Shown here: piece by piece, positions 24,380 through 36,147 of the stretch
Position numbering within the stretch: position 1 is the first letter of the stretch
How the letters are laid out: each line of letters begins with the position of its first letter
Assembly: GCA_018105865.1 (NCBI GenBank)
Contig: CM030852.1
Coordinates: 10,365,950 to 10,429,949 of the forward strand
Direction of reading: 5' to 3'
DNA from: Metaphire vulgaris
Lineage: Eukaryota > Annelida > Clitellata > Crassiclitellata > Megascolecidae
Length of the DNA: 64,000 nt
The notes under the pieces: generated by a model
Database searches by the model: none
What the model saw: only the letters and a program-made list of their open reading frames with translations
Told to the model about the DNA's origin: nothing
Program-made: the position numbers and the translations under genes

Positions 24380-24775
24380 CTTTTCTTCTTAAGATTTCTA
24401 CTCCGAAGCAGATCCTGGCTCCCATTGGCGCCACCCTTCTCTGTCAGCAGCTTGGATCTTTAATCCTTTGTATCCGTCTTCAGTCAGCATCCAGTGCAGA
24501 AGTGACATGCGTGGTCTTCCTCTGGTTATCCTACCTCCCAAACGTCCCTCTAGTATTTTGCTAAATACTGTGTCTCCTCTTAAAATATGTCCAATCCAGT
24601 TCTTTTTCCTTTGTTGTATTATTTGTAGTATTGTCTTTTTCTCTTTTACAAAAGTCTAGGACCTCTTTATTGGTTATATGATGAGTCCAACTGATTCTTT
24701 CCATTCGTCTCCATATCCACATTTCAAACGCCTCCAGTCTTCTGGTGTCGTCGTTTCTCATCGTGCAAGTTTCCG
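24380..24775 (-). mobile_element. Non-LTR retrotransposon tail in the CARD-middle intron (copy A)
   Basis: The minus strand encodes RRLEAFEMWIWRRMERISWT and [11 protein letters not shown]. This is the conserved segment that follows the reverse transcriptase domain in several non-LTR elements. Equivalent remnants lie at the same intron position of copies B (41850-42180) and C (61600-62060), so the insertion predates the gene duplications. Confidence 0.75.
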
Positions 24776-24780
24776 AACCA

Positions 24781-24782
<2 letters not shown>

Positions 24783-24820
<38 letters not shown>

Positions 24821-24845
24821 GTGATGGTGATGATGATTATGATAA

Positions 24846-24900
<55 letters not shown>

Positions 24901-24905
24901 GATGA
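24783..24905. repeat. (GAT)n microsatellite
   Basis: GAT triplets with interspersed GGT and ATT variants. Histidine, aspartate and methionine homopolymer frames here are artefacts. The intron also contains a degenerate GAT region at 25423-25530, directly after the CARD exon, with counterparts at 42695-42790 and 62545-62615. Confidence 0.95.
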
Positions 24906-25561
24906 TCAAGACTACCCCACATTATATCCCAATTTTGACAAAATACTTCCTTTCCAATTGCCATTTTCTTTCTTATTGGTGCATTATTTTCGATCAAATT
25001 TTACAAGGCCAAAGTTCCCCATCTGCCCCAACCCAGTGTCGCCCATCCTCAACAATGGAAATCAGCAAATTAATTATTAAGCACAGGGCCGCCGAGAGAA
25101 ATTTTGGGCCCCGGAAAAAATAATTTGCGGGCCCTTAAGAAAAATGTATCAAGTCTCCGAAAATCCTGGCAAGCAAAAAAACGTTTGTTAATTCTCCAAA
25201 AACACCATGACAAGCAAAAAACGTATCGTCACCGGATCTGGGCCCCTGAAAACTCCATGAACCCCGGTACAATGTACCGGCTGCACCCCCTCTCCTCAGA
25301 CCTGATTAAGCATTGACAGTGGACATGTACTGCGTCTTTGCGCTTTGGTTCGCTTCTCACATATTTAGCAACCGTGGTTACTAAAAATTAATATTTTAAT
25401 GACAAAAGCTTTTATCACATCGTGATGATGATGATGATGATGACGATGATGACGATGATGATGATGACGGCAATGACGATGATGACTATGATAATGCTGA
25501 CGACGGCGACGATGAACCTGGCGATTGAGATGATAATGGATGACAATAATGATGTGCAAAC

Positions 25562-25846
25562 CTCCTCCTCTTTCAATAACCAAGGCAGCTGGCGCTTGAT
25601 TTGTTTCAGAGAGACAATCAATTAATTTGGAGTGCTTCTGAAAAGAGCAGTCTTGTAACATGACCAAAAGTTCGTGGTTCTTGTCCTTGTGACTTCTTAG
25701 TCCCGTTAGAAATGCTATTTGGTCTTCTGAGAAACAGCTACAAGACTCAGATGAAAAAATGATCTTGTCAGGATCTATGACTTCTTTAAGAAAGTTTCTA
25801 TTGTTTCTGATAATTGTCGACCGCTTCTTAGCTTTTTGAAAATGCA
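25562..25846 (-). CDS. Copy A: CARD-type death-fold exon
   Basis: A 95-codon exon bounded by acceptor TTGCTTTTAG and a GTTTGC donor. It encodes STIIRNNRNFLKEVIDPDKI, then CFSEDQIAFLTGLRSHKDKN, HELLVMLQDCS and KHSKLIDCL. The spacing of helices (N-terminal RN..FL.EV, then a turn with SEDQ, then KN.ELL..L, then ...L..CL) is that of caspase-recruitment domains. CARDs form homotypic complexes in cytosolic immune and death signalling. The frame is open here although the gene downstream is damaged. Confidence 0.75.
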
Positions 25847-26406
25847 CTAAAAGCAATCACCATTCGCATATCCCTTACAATTATGCATAAATCGTTATAT
25901 TCAAAATTATGACATTACATATTTTTCTTTCGCCATAATTTCTCCACAAGTTACATAAAAGATAAACAAAATAACATATACGTAAGCCTATGTACTTATC
26001 TAATAATAGCATTGTAACTACTCAGAAGGTTGAGAAAGAAATAAGAAATGGTTGCTAGAGGGATCATGGATCAACATAGAGGATAAACAAGTACAAATGT
26101 TAATGATAAAAGGAAAGCATCTTGCATCCAATTTATCAGTAAGATATAGCGCTTCTAACTCCTAGATGGTAGGTATGTATTGGGTCCTAGGGTTTTGAAC
26201 ACAATACGCCATCTTTGTCTGCAGAAATTCAGATAAACGCTTGGTTATTGCATTGACCCACCGATATTACGGTTTGAAATGTTTGTTTCATTTAAATGTT
26301 TTGCATACAAAATAAGCGTAATGAAATTAGGAAATAGTTTTTGAACCAACGATCAAACAAACAGCAAAAACGACTTGACATTGAATAGGCCTAAGTTATA
26401 TGGAAC

Positions 26407-26655
26407 TTATTCTAAGATGACAAAGTATAGAATACCTTTTGAAAGATGTCGAATTTTATTTCTGAGATTGTATTTCTTCATTGAACTCCACCAAAGAAAG
26501 TCAACTGACGCTAGGTTATTGAAAATAGATGCATCACTTTGGCGTTTGGCCATGTCCTCGGAGAAGATTTGAAACAACACAGCTCTTGTTAGAATCATTT
26601 TCAACAATTCCGGAAGAAGACGAAATTCCTTTGCAAAATTACACAAATGTTTCAT
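26407..26655 (-). CDS. Copy A: conserved upstream block, possible extra exon
   Basis: An 82-codon frame (KEFRLLPELLKMILTRAV..., FLWWSSMKKYN, KIRHLSKGI) recurs at 50321-50560 in front of copy B, with both frames ending in the same TAA. Base changes between the copies fall about equally on all three codon positions and one copy has a 1-base frameshift near its start. It could be a fast-changing exon, a pseudo-exon or non-coding DNA that happens to be open. Confidence 0.35.
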   Translation of the reverse strand: MKHLCNFAKEFRLLPELLKMILTRAVLFQIFSEDMAKRQSDASIFNNLASVDFLWWSSMKKYNLRNKIRHLSKGILYFVILE

Positions 26656-27061
26656 GATAAATGCTTATTGTTTTAATTATATATCAGTGAAGAAGGTTTA
26701 CTTATACTTGTAGCAAATGTGCACTCCGTTAGTACCAAATTTGCACTCCGTTAGATTGAGAGATGTTCTAGTCAAAGGAAACATAGAATTTGATAGAAAG
26801 TACCTTCAGGGATAACGATTTAAGTGACACGCATGGCTTGACCTGCCACCGCAAAAACTATGTAAAGGTACCTTTATCGCTCGTTCTGTCAGTGCCAAAT
26901 ATATGTAGAGCCTACATAACTAGTTCTGAAATTGTCTCTTCAGATTCTCACTTTCTCATTTAGATTATCAACATCTAACATTTTGTCAATGTTCCTCAAT
27001 TTCTTCAACAGTCATCTGCAATCAGTTTAAGCGTTTATGATAAAATGACATCTATACTAAC

Positions 27062-27238
27062 ATTATCGTCATCCGTGAGAGGATTTTCTTGATCCTGTTG
27101 AACGTCAGGTTTATGGCGTTTTGCCTTCGAGCTCATCTGAGGCAGAATGCTGGGGATGGCTTCGACTACTCGTGTGGGATCAACAGCTCTGGTGATCGGC
27201 ATTTGGCTTTAGGCTATCTGTAGGCCACTCGGTACTTT
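27062..27238 (-). CDS. Copy A: first coding exon with basic cluster
   Basis: After an acceptor TTTATCTTTTAG and an in-frame TAA comes ATG, giving MPITRAVDPTRVVEAIPSIL, then a basic stretch SSKAKRHKPDV and an acidic end ENPLTDDDN before donor GTTAGT. The counterpart at 52535-52711 keeps the reading frame (KTKRRKL, ENPLMDDN) and a canonical GTGAGT donor. The basic cluster may be a nuclear localisation signal (inference). The presence of an acceptor implies a 5' non-coding exon further upstream, which I could not place. Confidence 0.6.
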
Positions 27239-27626
27239 CTAAAAGATAAAATACAGCTTGGTTTAATTGCATAGTGTAGGTAGCTGAATGTCAGCCTTAC
27301 AAAATACCACAATTCATGCTGGACTAATTGTCGTCTACAAAACAGCACGCAACTGAAAAAGAATGAAGCAAACTGTACAACTAAAATTTATTTGGAAATT
27401 AAAACTTCCAGTTTTCCATCAAGTAGGCCCCAATGAAGACAGACGATAACTGAGAAGAGACATTCAAGTAGATAGTATAACAGTCTTATAAGCAAATATA
27501 AAGAGTGTCAAACACTTAGCCGTTCAGACAAGGCCTTCAAAACTACACAAGCTATCAGTCAACTAGGCCGCAGAACGCCAACCGTATTTTCAATACCTGT
27601 CTGAGTATAATAAGCGAATCGACATA

Positions 27627-28125
27627 GACGCAAAACCAGCGTTTTAATGTTGTTAAAAACCACGAATGTTACCAATGACTGAACCCCCAAAGATAAGAAC
27701 AGGGACGCAAAACCAGCGTGTTAATGTTGTTAAATACCAAGAATGTTACCAAGGACTGAACCCCCAAAGATAAGAACAGGGACGCAAAACCAGCGTGTTA
27801 ATGTTGTTAAATACCAAGAATGTTACCAAGAACTGAACCCCCAAAGATAAGGACAGGGACCTTAGCCTGGACGCAAAACCAGCGTGTTAATGTTATTAAA
27901 TACCAAGAATGTTACCAATGACTGAACCCCCAAAGATAAGAACAGGGACCTTAGCCTGGACGCAAAACCAGCGTTTTAGTGTTGTTAAATACCAGGAATG
28001 TTACCAATGACTGGACCCCCAAAGATAAAAACAGGGACCTTAGCCTGGACGCAAAACCAGCGTGTTAATGTTGTTAAATACCAAGAATGTTACCAAGGAC
28101 TGAACCCCCAAAGATAAGGACAGGT
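27627..28125. repeat. Minisatellite, six units of 77 or 89 bp
   Basis: Units begin GACGCAAAACCAGCGT at 27627, 27704, 27781, 27870, 27959 and 28048. Spacings are 77, 77, 89, 89 and 89. The longer units carry an extra 12-bp ACCTTAGCCTGG-type insert at the joint. The array lies upstream of the copy A first exon. It has no spacers of varied sequence. Confidence 0.93.
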
Positions 28126-28654
28126 ACCCTTGTCTGGCGTAGGCGATGCCGCTGCTCTTTGGATCTTGAAAGGTAAACTTACATTTTGACCCCGATGTAG
28201 TGAAAATATTTACAATTAAATAGGGTGGTACCGGTTTTATTGGTCCACGGTCCACCCTGTATATGGTATATGGGCCTACGTACAATTGATGCTACATCAG
28301 TACCAAGGATATTTTACACCCCCATAACACCCCTCAACACCCCTCAATTTGAGGTCGACACCCCCAAATTTGGTAGACAATGGTATGTATAAAAAATACA
28401 TGTTAATTAGGCTTGGACATCCACCCCCAATGGCAAAGGACACCCCAACTATTTTTTGGCTTGTCAAGGGTTTTGTTGGAGACTTATTAAGAATTTTGGG
28501 ACTTGATAACGTTTTTGCTTGTCAGCCTTTTTCGGGCAGAGATTTAAAAATTCCAACACCCCCAGATTTTCCCGAGACCCCCAAATTCAAAATCCTAAAA
28601 ATAACACTGATCAGTACGCAAAACGTGTCAACTTTCATTAAACACTTGTGACAG

Positions 28655-28828
28655 CGGTGAGTCACCCAGTCTCATTCGTCTGATACAACGTCTGATAAAA
28701 CGATGGATAGCATGTCAATATCCGATCTCTCCAACGCTCTTGTGTGTCAGATTTTGATCTCCTATACGGACATTTATCCCTGGATCGCAAATGAACCTTA
28801 CTAGCTACGTTAACCCTCTGAAACGTTA

Positions 28829-28888
<60 letters not shown>

Positions 28889-29170
28889 TAAACGACAGTT
28901 TCTTAAGCACAGTAACATAGCTAAGGTGGCTAAAGTCAAAGGCTCTGTACAGGGAACGAAACGTTATAGTAAAGCGATATGCAAGCCCTAGAACACAACG
29001 GCATTGAAACCAATGACTAGCTGCCAAATTGACTGTTGTCCCACTTAATAGCCTACATCTAATCGCCATGTGAGCGATCGCCATGTGAGCGATCAATAGG
29101 CCTAAGTATCCTACTTCTGGTCACGTACAGGCAAGTCGCGCACCTCAATGAATATAAATCAAATATACCT
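28655..29170. repeat. Duplicated block matching 161-329 and 1301-1400
   Basis: It carries the unoccupied TTAA (29045-29048) that corresponds to the piggyBac-like insertion at 330-1300. It also holds a (TTA)n run at 28830-28883, absent from that position in the other copy, and a small tandem duplication GATCGCCATGTGAGC at about 29060-29095. Confidence 0.8.
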
Positions 29171-30450
29171 GTACCAAGGCCTCCTATATTCTCCGGTGAT
29201 AAAAAGCTCTTCCCACTAAACGGATGATATCAGTTCAAAGTAAATGGCAGTGCTGTTGGATATTATTTTGGCAAATATTATATTTCAATGAAAGTAGGCC
29301 CTAAGTAAAGTAAAATCTCGCCTTCAAAAGCAGCACAGCAGTAGCTGTTTATTCTTAGGCGCTCAGCTTCTCTTAAAATAGCCATAGGAAAGGTATGAGA
29401 TCAGCCAGGCAATAGTCAACATCCGAAGGGCAGTGAGGCTAGGTTGTTACAGCTATGGAGGAAATGATTTTAATAAGTAATACGCATATATGCAGTAACT
29501 GACATATAAGGAGACCCCAGAATTTCATAATCGGTGTATTGAGTTTCTTTGTTTCAACCTTAAACCCAAATAATTATGCAAATCATCATCATCGTCGTCG
29601 TCGTCGTCGTCGCCGCCGCCGCCGCCATCATCTACTTTTCAGCAGAAAACCACGGGACATGAAGGGGCGCCAAAATGGACAGAGCGGCGCCCTATTTGGC
29701 TTCTTAGGGTTTTCGTCAAGTCGAGGGGGGCCCATTAGTAAGTTTTGTCCCCGGGCGTCGGACACCATAGCTCCGCTACTGCCTACTGTACTGCCTTAAT
29801 TACTGAACTTTGTTTACACCATCAATTAGTCAAGTTTCGATGCCAGCCGAGCACCGATATCTCGATGGCCGGCACTGCCCGGCAGCCGCTCTGGTAGGGG
29901 ATGACTGACCACATTAGGCTTGATTGGTTCGCTTTGTCTAGTGACACCGCTTGAATGTCAAGAAATGGAAGTAAACAACTGTTCACGTGTGGCTGAAATC
30001 TATAGACTGATCCTATCATTTGTAAAAACGAGATTTTAGATGGTACGACAGCAGTAGTAAAATGCAGTAAAAAAGTGCTGACGAGAAAAAATAATTGTCA
30101 AGTCAATTTTTACGCCCTCTCTGGTCTACGCCCGGGGTCACCACCTCACCCGCCCCCCTCTGCACGCTACTGGCAAAAATCGTATAAAACTTTTGATTGT
30201 CTTGACTGAATGTATGCGACAAATTGGCTTACTGCCTTAATCTTAGGGAAATTCTGTATTTTAGCCAAATAAATTTCAAACATCAAATGAATTCCAATAT
30301 ATTCAATATTCATTTAAATGTAGCCTATTTCGTCTTCGCTTCGTTTTGGACCGACACGATCTACTACGTTTATGGATTCATGACGCTTAGCTTTGTCATT
30401 ATGATTATCGTGACAATGTGTTATTATCGTTGACACACTGCTTTTTCAGC
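29171..30450. other. Intergenic, scattered MITE scraps
   Basis: (CGT)n grading to (CCG)n at about 29588-29628 is followed by a GGGGCGCC-rich stretch ending AGCTCCGCTACTG (29770). A further GCACGCTACTGG end lies at 30160. Both look like right ends of hAT-type MITEs without identifiable partners. No supported coding region. Confidence 0.45.
29309..29372 (-). repeat. Retroposon tail-like repeat
   Basis: Minus-strand copy of the tail at 2866-2941 (AGTAGCTGTTTATTCTTAGG, AAGTAAAATCTCG). Confidence 0.6.
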
Positions 30451-31009
30451 TTTCCTTTTCCTGATTGAATTAATTTGTAACTTCGCCTGCAGACTTCGTG
30501 CAAAACTCATCAAGCCAGAACACGATTAACACAGGCAATGATGCAATTGACCTATTGTTAGTCAACGGTCTGGCAGGCGTAATTTACACTTCAATGTGAC
30601 CGACTCGCGTAATTTCCGTTTGCCTATAGCTATTACTGTACAACCGGAGCTTGAAGGAATAATACCCAGGAGGACGCCTGAGCCTGTAGCCTATGTTGAA
30701 GCCAGCTGTGGGCAAGTCGGACGCCATATTTATTAACGCGCAACATTGCGTTTGCGATAGGCGACATCCAATGGTGATAGCATTCGAATCGAATACGTTG
30801 CATTTAATTTATAATGAAATAATTGAATAAAATAATCATTGAAAGTTTGCTGTAATCATGCCATCGTGTGCAGCTATTTCAAACCTGAGCTTTTCCGAGC
30901 TTTTTTAAAGACGCAATCTGGGCGTTTTCCCATGTTTTGCGTGACTTCATATGTCTCAGGCGCCCTCCTGTTATTATTCCTCCAAGAACCGGAACCACTC
31001 TGCGTTCTG

Positions 31010-31075
31010 TGATTGGCTATTACATAATGTACTATAAATACTAGCGACAGCAAACTCTGTGTAAACAAACATCAA
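31010..31075 (+). promoter_or_regulatory. Promoter-like block, inverted CCAAT plus TATA box (a)
   Basis: GTGATTGGCTATTACATAAT is followed 8 bp on by TATAAATAC and CTAGCGACAG. The same arrangement recurs at 33310-33365. The spacing (CCAAT box a few tens of bases before TATAAA) fits a core promoter on the plus strand. No ORF is recognised downstream, so it may drive a non-coding RNA or be a relic. Confidence 0.4.
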
Positions 31076-31339
31076 ACGAATCCCAAACCTCTTCCGGCGC
31101 TCGGGCGGGGAAGGGGGCGGCAAAATGTACTGATGACGATCTCAAGCCTCAAGTTCCAAGTTCCTCACACATTTCGCTTAGTTAAGTTACCACCATCCAT
31201 CTTCGTGTTAACTTAATAACTAAGTGACAGTAAGTGTAAACTAAATTTTTAAAAATAGGTGATGACTTTCTTTGCTTAACAGGATTTTCCAGCGGAAGTT
31301 AGGTAAATTCTCAATATATCCCACCGTTGTAAAAGAATA

Positions 31340-31595
31340 AAATTTTGAGGGGATCGACTTTGGCGCCCATACCCATCGTGGCGCTCGGCAAACCTCTCCT
31401 CCGAGTCCTCTGGAACGCGCCCCCCGTTTAAGTGACCCAGACTACATCCTTCGAGGCGTTCGCGTCTGCCCTCAAGACGCATCTATTCCGCATTTCTTAT
31501 GAACATCCTTTGTAAAGCGCTCTTGACTTTGGCTCTAGCTATGCTATGGTGTTACACTAATTATCCAGGAGAATAGAATAGAATAGAATAGAATG
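31340..31595 (+). mobile_element. L2-like retrotransposon 3' end with (AGAAT)n tail
   Basis: The plus strand encodes FEAFASALKTHLFRISYEHP near 31450-31510, the typical last residues of L2/CR1-like polymerases. GCGCTCTTGACTTTGG and an AGAAT repeat at 31572-31594 follow. A matching inverted tail is at 45185-45262. Confidence 0.7.
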
Positions 31596-31638
31596 TTACC
31601 TAGGCATGACGTAGGCCTATCTAGAGACTAGAGTACAT

Positions 31639-31901
31639 CAGGGACGTCATTTGGGGGGCAGGGGGGCATTTGGCCCCCCCCTGATTTTTAGGGAAAAAAA
31701 ATTTTTCGCCAATGTTTGTGTTATTTAGTTGTTTTATATGTCCTAAAAAAGTGGAGGAGTATTGTTTGATATCGAGTAATCTGAAGTAACTAACCCCGTG
31801 AAAATGACTGACAAGCAAAAAAAAAAGTCGTCAACTTTTTTTTGCAAACTTGTCAGGCTGAAAGTGTTTTGCCCCTGAAAAACGGTGAAGTGACGTCTCT
31901 G
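31639..31901. mobile_element. 263-bp hAT-type MITE with exact 8-bp target duplication
   Basis: CAGGGACGTCATTT and AAGTGACGTCTCTG ends with GAGTACAT at 31631-31638 and 31902-31909. The interior contains GACAAGCAAAAAAA repeats. The target lies within a repeated CTAGAGTACATTGTACC sequence. Confidence 0.85.
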
Positions 31902-32480
31902 GAGTACATTGTACCTAGGTATGATGTAGGCCTACCTAGAGTATACTGTACGAGTGTAGGACAGTCTTCCCGGACATTGCCCCGCCGGACGTATTGCCCC
32001 CGGACATTATCCCTCGGGAAAAAAGTAATATACAATGTAAATCAATATCATTGATTTTAACAAAAAATTAAAATGGTAGTGTAATTTTATGCTTAATCGA
32101 TGATTTGATAACAGTAGGTCTGTCACTGTCACTTTTTCTGGTAGGCCTATATTAGTATAGGCCTGCCAGATATTAGTATATCCAGATACGATGTGTTCTA
32201 GAGGACATCGTAGGCTTACCTAGGTGCACTGTTGCATTTTGCATTACATTGCGACTGGATTCCACAATGCCTGGCGCAGGGTAGGTAGTTCGTAAGCAAG
32301 TAAAGTAAAATATCGTGGATTTCTATAGCGCCTTGGTGAGCAGCACAACAGTAGCTGCTTATTCTTAGGCGTTTCCTCGTACTCTAGAGTGCATGCTATG
32401 ATGCTACCGCCAGTTATTGGGAACTCTAGAGCATATTGTACCTAGGTATGATGTACTCTAGAGTAGATTGTGCCTAGATT
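31902..32480. repeat. Cluster of CTAGAG / GTACCTAGGTA palindromic repeats
   Basis: Motifs such as GTACCTAGGTATGATGTA recur at 31910-31945, 32205-32225 (diverged) and 32435-32475. Each is next to CTCTAGAG or TAGGCCTA palindromes. The copies are uneven in spacing. A retroposon tail-like repeat (minus strand) is interposed at 32309-32372. Confidence 0.55.
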
Positions 32481-33299
32481 TCACCCTGCCTTAAACCCTT
32501 CTGTACCGGCACAAGAAGTGGTAGAAAATTCAAGAATCAAGACCCTTGGCGACGCTCGCTAATGGCTACGACTCACGAGATTAAATCCAATTAATAAAAA
32601 TTCAGGGCTTTAAATTCAATTGCTATCTTATATAACACAGCCTACATATTTATAAATATACAACATATCTGATAATGTAAAATAGGCTCCGCATGAATGC
32701 TACTATTTAACGTCATGATAATTAAAATTGCGCTATATAACTTTAGACTCTCGCCTATTTTAAGGTGGGTTGGGGCATTTTTGAAGTAACTACGAGTATT
32801 TAGGCCTACTATTTTTAGAACTGCAATGTTTATTTCACTAAAATACTAGCTCTTGGAATTCATTTGACTCAAATACAGGAATATAGGCTTCGGTAATATT
32901 TCCACAATTGATTTCTAAGTGGCTCAACAGGTCAAGGCAATTTAGATCACTCAGTCCAACGTAGATTGTGATGATTTTCTGAAACGCAATTATAGAACAC
33001 AATACCTGAAAGTTTGTATGGATAGGCCTTAATACGTTTGTTTTACTACATAAAAAATCTAACCTTCAATCTTTATATTGCGTTTCCAGCTTTCCTTATT
33101 CTGAATGAGTTCATTTGGAACTTTACAGTACCTGTTGACTTCATGCGAAACTAGAGCAAGGCAAAACACGACTAACACAGGCAGTGATGTCATAGACCTA
33201 TTTTAGGCAACGGTCTGACAGAGGTAATTTCCACTTCGATGTGTCCTGCGACTCCTGCCCACGTATTTGCTGTTTGCCTAGGGAAATTACAACCGGAGC

Positions 33300-33368
33300 C
33301 ATTCTGCGTTCTGTGATTGGCTGCTACACGATTTACTATAAAATACTAGCGACAGTAAACTCTGTAGG
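33300..33368 (+). promoter_or_regulatory. Promoter-like block, inverted CCAAT plus TATA box (b)
   Basis: TTCTGTGATTGGCTGCTACA is followed by CTATAAAATACTAGCGACAG. The whole region 33080-33365 is a diverged paralogue of 30450-31070, but the CCAAT and TATA elements are among its best-conserved parts. Confidence 0.4.
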
Positions 33369-33399
33369 CGTAATGCTAAATGATGGCGTTGATTGATAG

Positions 33400-35390
33400 A
33401 TTAGGAAATTGTTTCCTTCGAAGTTCTTTAAACACTCTGCAGTTGTTGACTAAGAACTTGATTTCTTGCTAAACCAATTGATTTTTGTTGAAGTGATATC
33501 TCTATGACCCCTGATTTACAGTTTGATTGTTTATCTGCTCCGCTCTTTATTCTGCATGATTCAGCCATCTGTCACTTTCACTAAAGATGCCATGAATGAA
33601 ATACTGGGCACTCCTCTGAATGTCGATTCCAAATTGTTTCCATAGCTTTTCACTAACTGCCTACATATTACTTGCAAAAATAGAGCACAAGAATTGTTGT
33701 GACTGATGCATGCTGTGTTGTAAAGTATTTAAATACTTTAGTATTTAAATAGTATTTAAATACTTTGTCCAAAAGATATAAAAATAATTTTGGATCGACA
33801 TTTGGAGGACTCACAATCAGGATGGGATTTGATGTGCAAAGCAGTGGGGGAGATGGGCCGAGCGAGTGCCGAAGGCGTGAGGAGCCGAGTGGCGGGTGGG
33901 GTCTGACGACTAGGGGGTCTGGGGGAGCGTCGGAGCCCCGGCCGCCAACGATTTTGGTGCATTTTTGTCGTAAAAGAACGTCGCTGGTGACACTTAGATG
34001 TCATATAGTTGCAGCTTACGTAGCCAATATTATTTATTGTTTCATTTCATAAAATGGGCCTATTTGGCCGGTGTGCTTTGAATTGGAGGAGGGAGGAATG
34101 CTCACATTAAGCAAAATTTTGCAAACAGTCTACAAATCTCAAAAGTTCTACATCCGCGTCCGGGAGGTGTCTTTGTTTACGTTCAGAGTCATCAGGACTC
34201 AGGAGGAGTAGGCCTCTACACATTTCCGGCTCCCGAATAAAGGATTCAGGCTTCAGTGAAAACTTGCGATAACCAGTATGTTGAGGTTTTGCAAAGCACA
34301 TAAAAATGATACAAACCTGAAACAATTTTAACATTTAGAATCTATTTTTGAGCAAGACATTAGGCTGCTATCCTGTGATTCCTGTATATATTTAGTTGCA
34401 GTTGCAAACTTGCAATATCAGCCTGCAGCCCTGCAACTGTCCAGCTTAGCAAAGTAGCGATGATTTGAAATTTGAAAAAAAAACTCTTGACACCTTCGCA
34501 TACACGCGAAGTCTTTCTGTTAATGACGACGCTGGCAGGCACCATGCCGCACCAATTATAAAGCGTTCAGAGCTCTGTCGATCCTGCCATCGCAGTCTCA
34601 CTTTGACTGTTCTGAACAACTACTGGACCAGTGACGGGGAAAAAGACATCCCACCCTGGGATGACAAATTGTAAACCAGTGCCTGGGATATCACAAACCA
34701 GTGACAGGGATAATCCCTGGCATCCCCCCTACAAATCCCACCCTGCTCACAATAGTTGTATTTCAGCAATAAATAGTTACATGGCTAAATCCCATTCCTG
34801 GCTGAATGCCTCTCTGTAGGCCCCTTTTATAGTTTTACATGTCCTTTGAAGTGAATGTGATAGTATTAATTTTTTTACCGACCTTAAAGACATATAAATA
34901 TAAATTATAAATAAATAAAAAATCTGTAATTGGGGGTTTAATAAATAATTAATATAAGTAATAAACATTGTAAAAATCTTACAATTAGGCGTACCATTGA
35001 CAAATTTGACGTGAAGAATTTCATTAACACTGTAGCCGGAGTTTGCAAGATGCAATGTTTAAAACAAGGCTGGAGTAGGCTTAATACTTGGTTTAAAAAA
35101 GCAAATGTAAGGTTTTAGGATTTAAAGTTAGAATATGAAACTGTTCACATTTAGCTAAATATGCAAATAACTAGTTAATTAATTAACATATTTTATACAT
35201 TGAGACTTGAGAATTAGGTCTAAGTGACTAAAGAGCCAAGTAAACAAAGAAAGTTGACTTTACAGAGCACTTAATTTTAGTCATTTGTCTTTAAAAAGAC
35301 AGAAAAAAATTAATTTTGATATTTTTATTTATGTAGTTTTTTAATATTAGATTGCTTCAAACGATATTTTCTACAAGCATCTTAAGGAAT
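33400..35390. other. Intergenic stretch, no supported gene
   Basis: It includes a GC-rich run at 33840-33960 (GGGGGTCTGGGGG, GGAGCCCCGG) that probably belongs to a mobile element without clear ends. A repeated CAGTGAC-GGGAT stretch lies at 34630-34730. Small ORFs were examined and not accepted. Confidence 0.5.
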
Positions 35391-35487
35391 GGCGTTTTGC
35401 TTTAGGCCACATATTTAAACATAATATTGGGGCTTTTAGCTTCGCCTATTCATGGGCGTCCGCAAAAATGTTTCCATGGGGTACAAA

Positions 35488-36147
35488 CAGTGGCGTAACC
35501 AGACTCAAAATGTAACCCGGGCAGCTGACCAAGGGGCTGTCCGTAAATTACGTAAACAATTTTTTGGCGAATTTTGACCTCCCCCTTATCAACACCTGTC
35601 AAACTATTCAAACCCTCCTCATTTTTTACGTAATTTATGGACAGCCCCACCTCAAAAAAAATTCATTAAAAAAATTAACATGGGAAACTTAACAATAAAC
35701 ATCCATCAGTCACCAACTCATAAATCTCCAGCATCTGCGACGCCCGTACGTCGTACGCCCCAATTATCACTTTAGATAGAGTTTCAGACTCCAATTCAGT
35801 AGAGGAAGATGCTGAGGGAATAAATCGTCCACTCGGACAGGCAATTACCACCGTAACTGAAATTCGATACGTCACGTAGATACGTAGACCATGCAGCCAA
35901 ACACAATGACTGTAGTAATTACTGCACTTCTAGCTGATGCCTGTGAAACACGTTTCGAAGAGACTACAGTTGACTATTATAATAGTAGGCCTATTGCAAC
36001 GACGTGCATGGCAGTGCAACATTAAGCAAAACCGAAAATTAAAGGCATAATTTTTAATTTTTTCAACCCGGAATTTTTTCAACCCGGGCAGAAAAGCAAA
36101 GTAACCCGGGCATTGCCCGTAATTGCCCGGGCGTGGTTACGCCACTG
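35488..36147. mobile_element. Middle hAT-type element of the nest
   Basis: Ends CAGTGGCGTAACCA and TGGTTACGCCACTG, with an exact 8-bp duplication GGTACAAA at 35480-35487 and 36148-36155. It carries CCCGGG-rich subterminal sequence (AACCCGGGCA). It is interrupted in turn at 35533-35648. Confidence 0.9.
35533..35648. mobile_element. Inner GGGGCTGTCC MITE of the nest
   Basis: A 116-bp element with ends GGGGCTGTCCGTAAATTACG and ATGGACAGCCCC, of the same family as 5972-6364. Target duplication is unclear (ACC two bases from the left end, ACC at the right). Confidence 0.8.

Noticed and set aside
24724..25123. Poly-His, poly-Asp and poly-Met frames
   Set aside because: They come from the (GAT)n microsatellite; no flanking domain supports a gene.
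27627..28125. Possible CRISPR array
   Set aside because: Units are 77-89 bp and repeated throughout, with no short direct repeat separated by unique spacers, and the DNA is eukaryotic.
28349..28651. 100-codon plus-strand ORF
   Set aside because: CCCCC-rich repeats (ACACCCCCA) and no domain; probably part of an unrecognised MITE.
33756..34052. Overlapping GC-rich ORFs on both strands
   Set aside because: Open because of GC content; no family match and no splice or start context.
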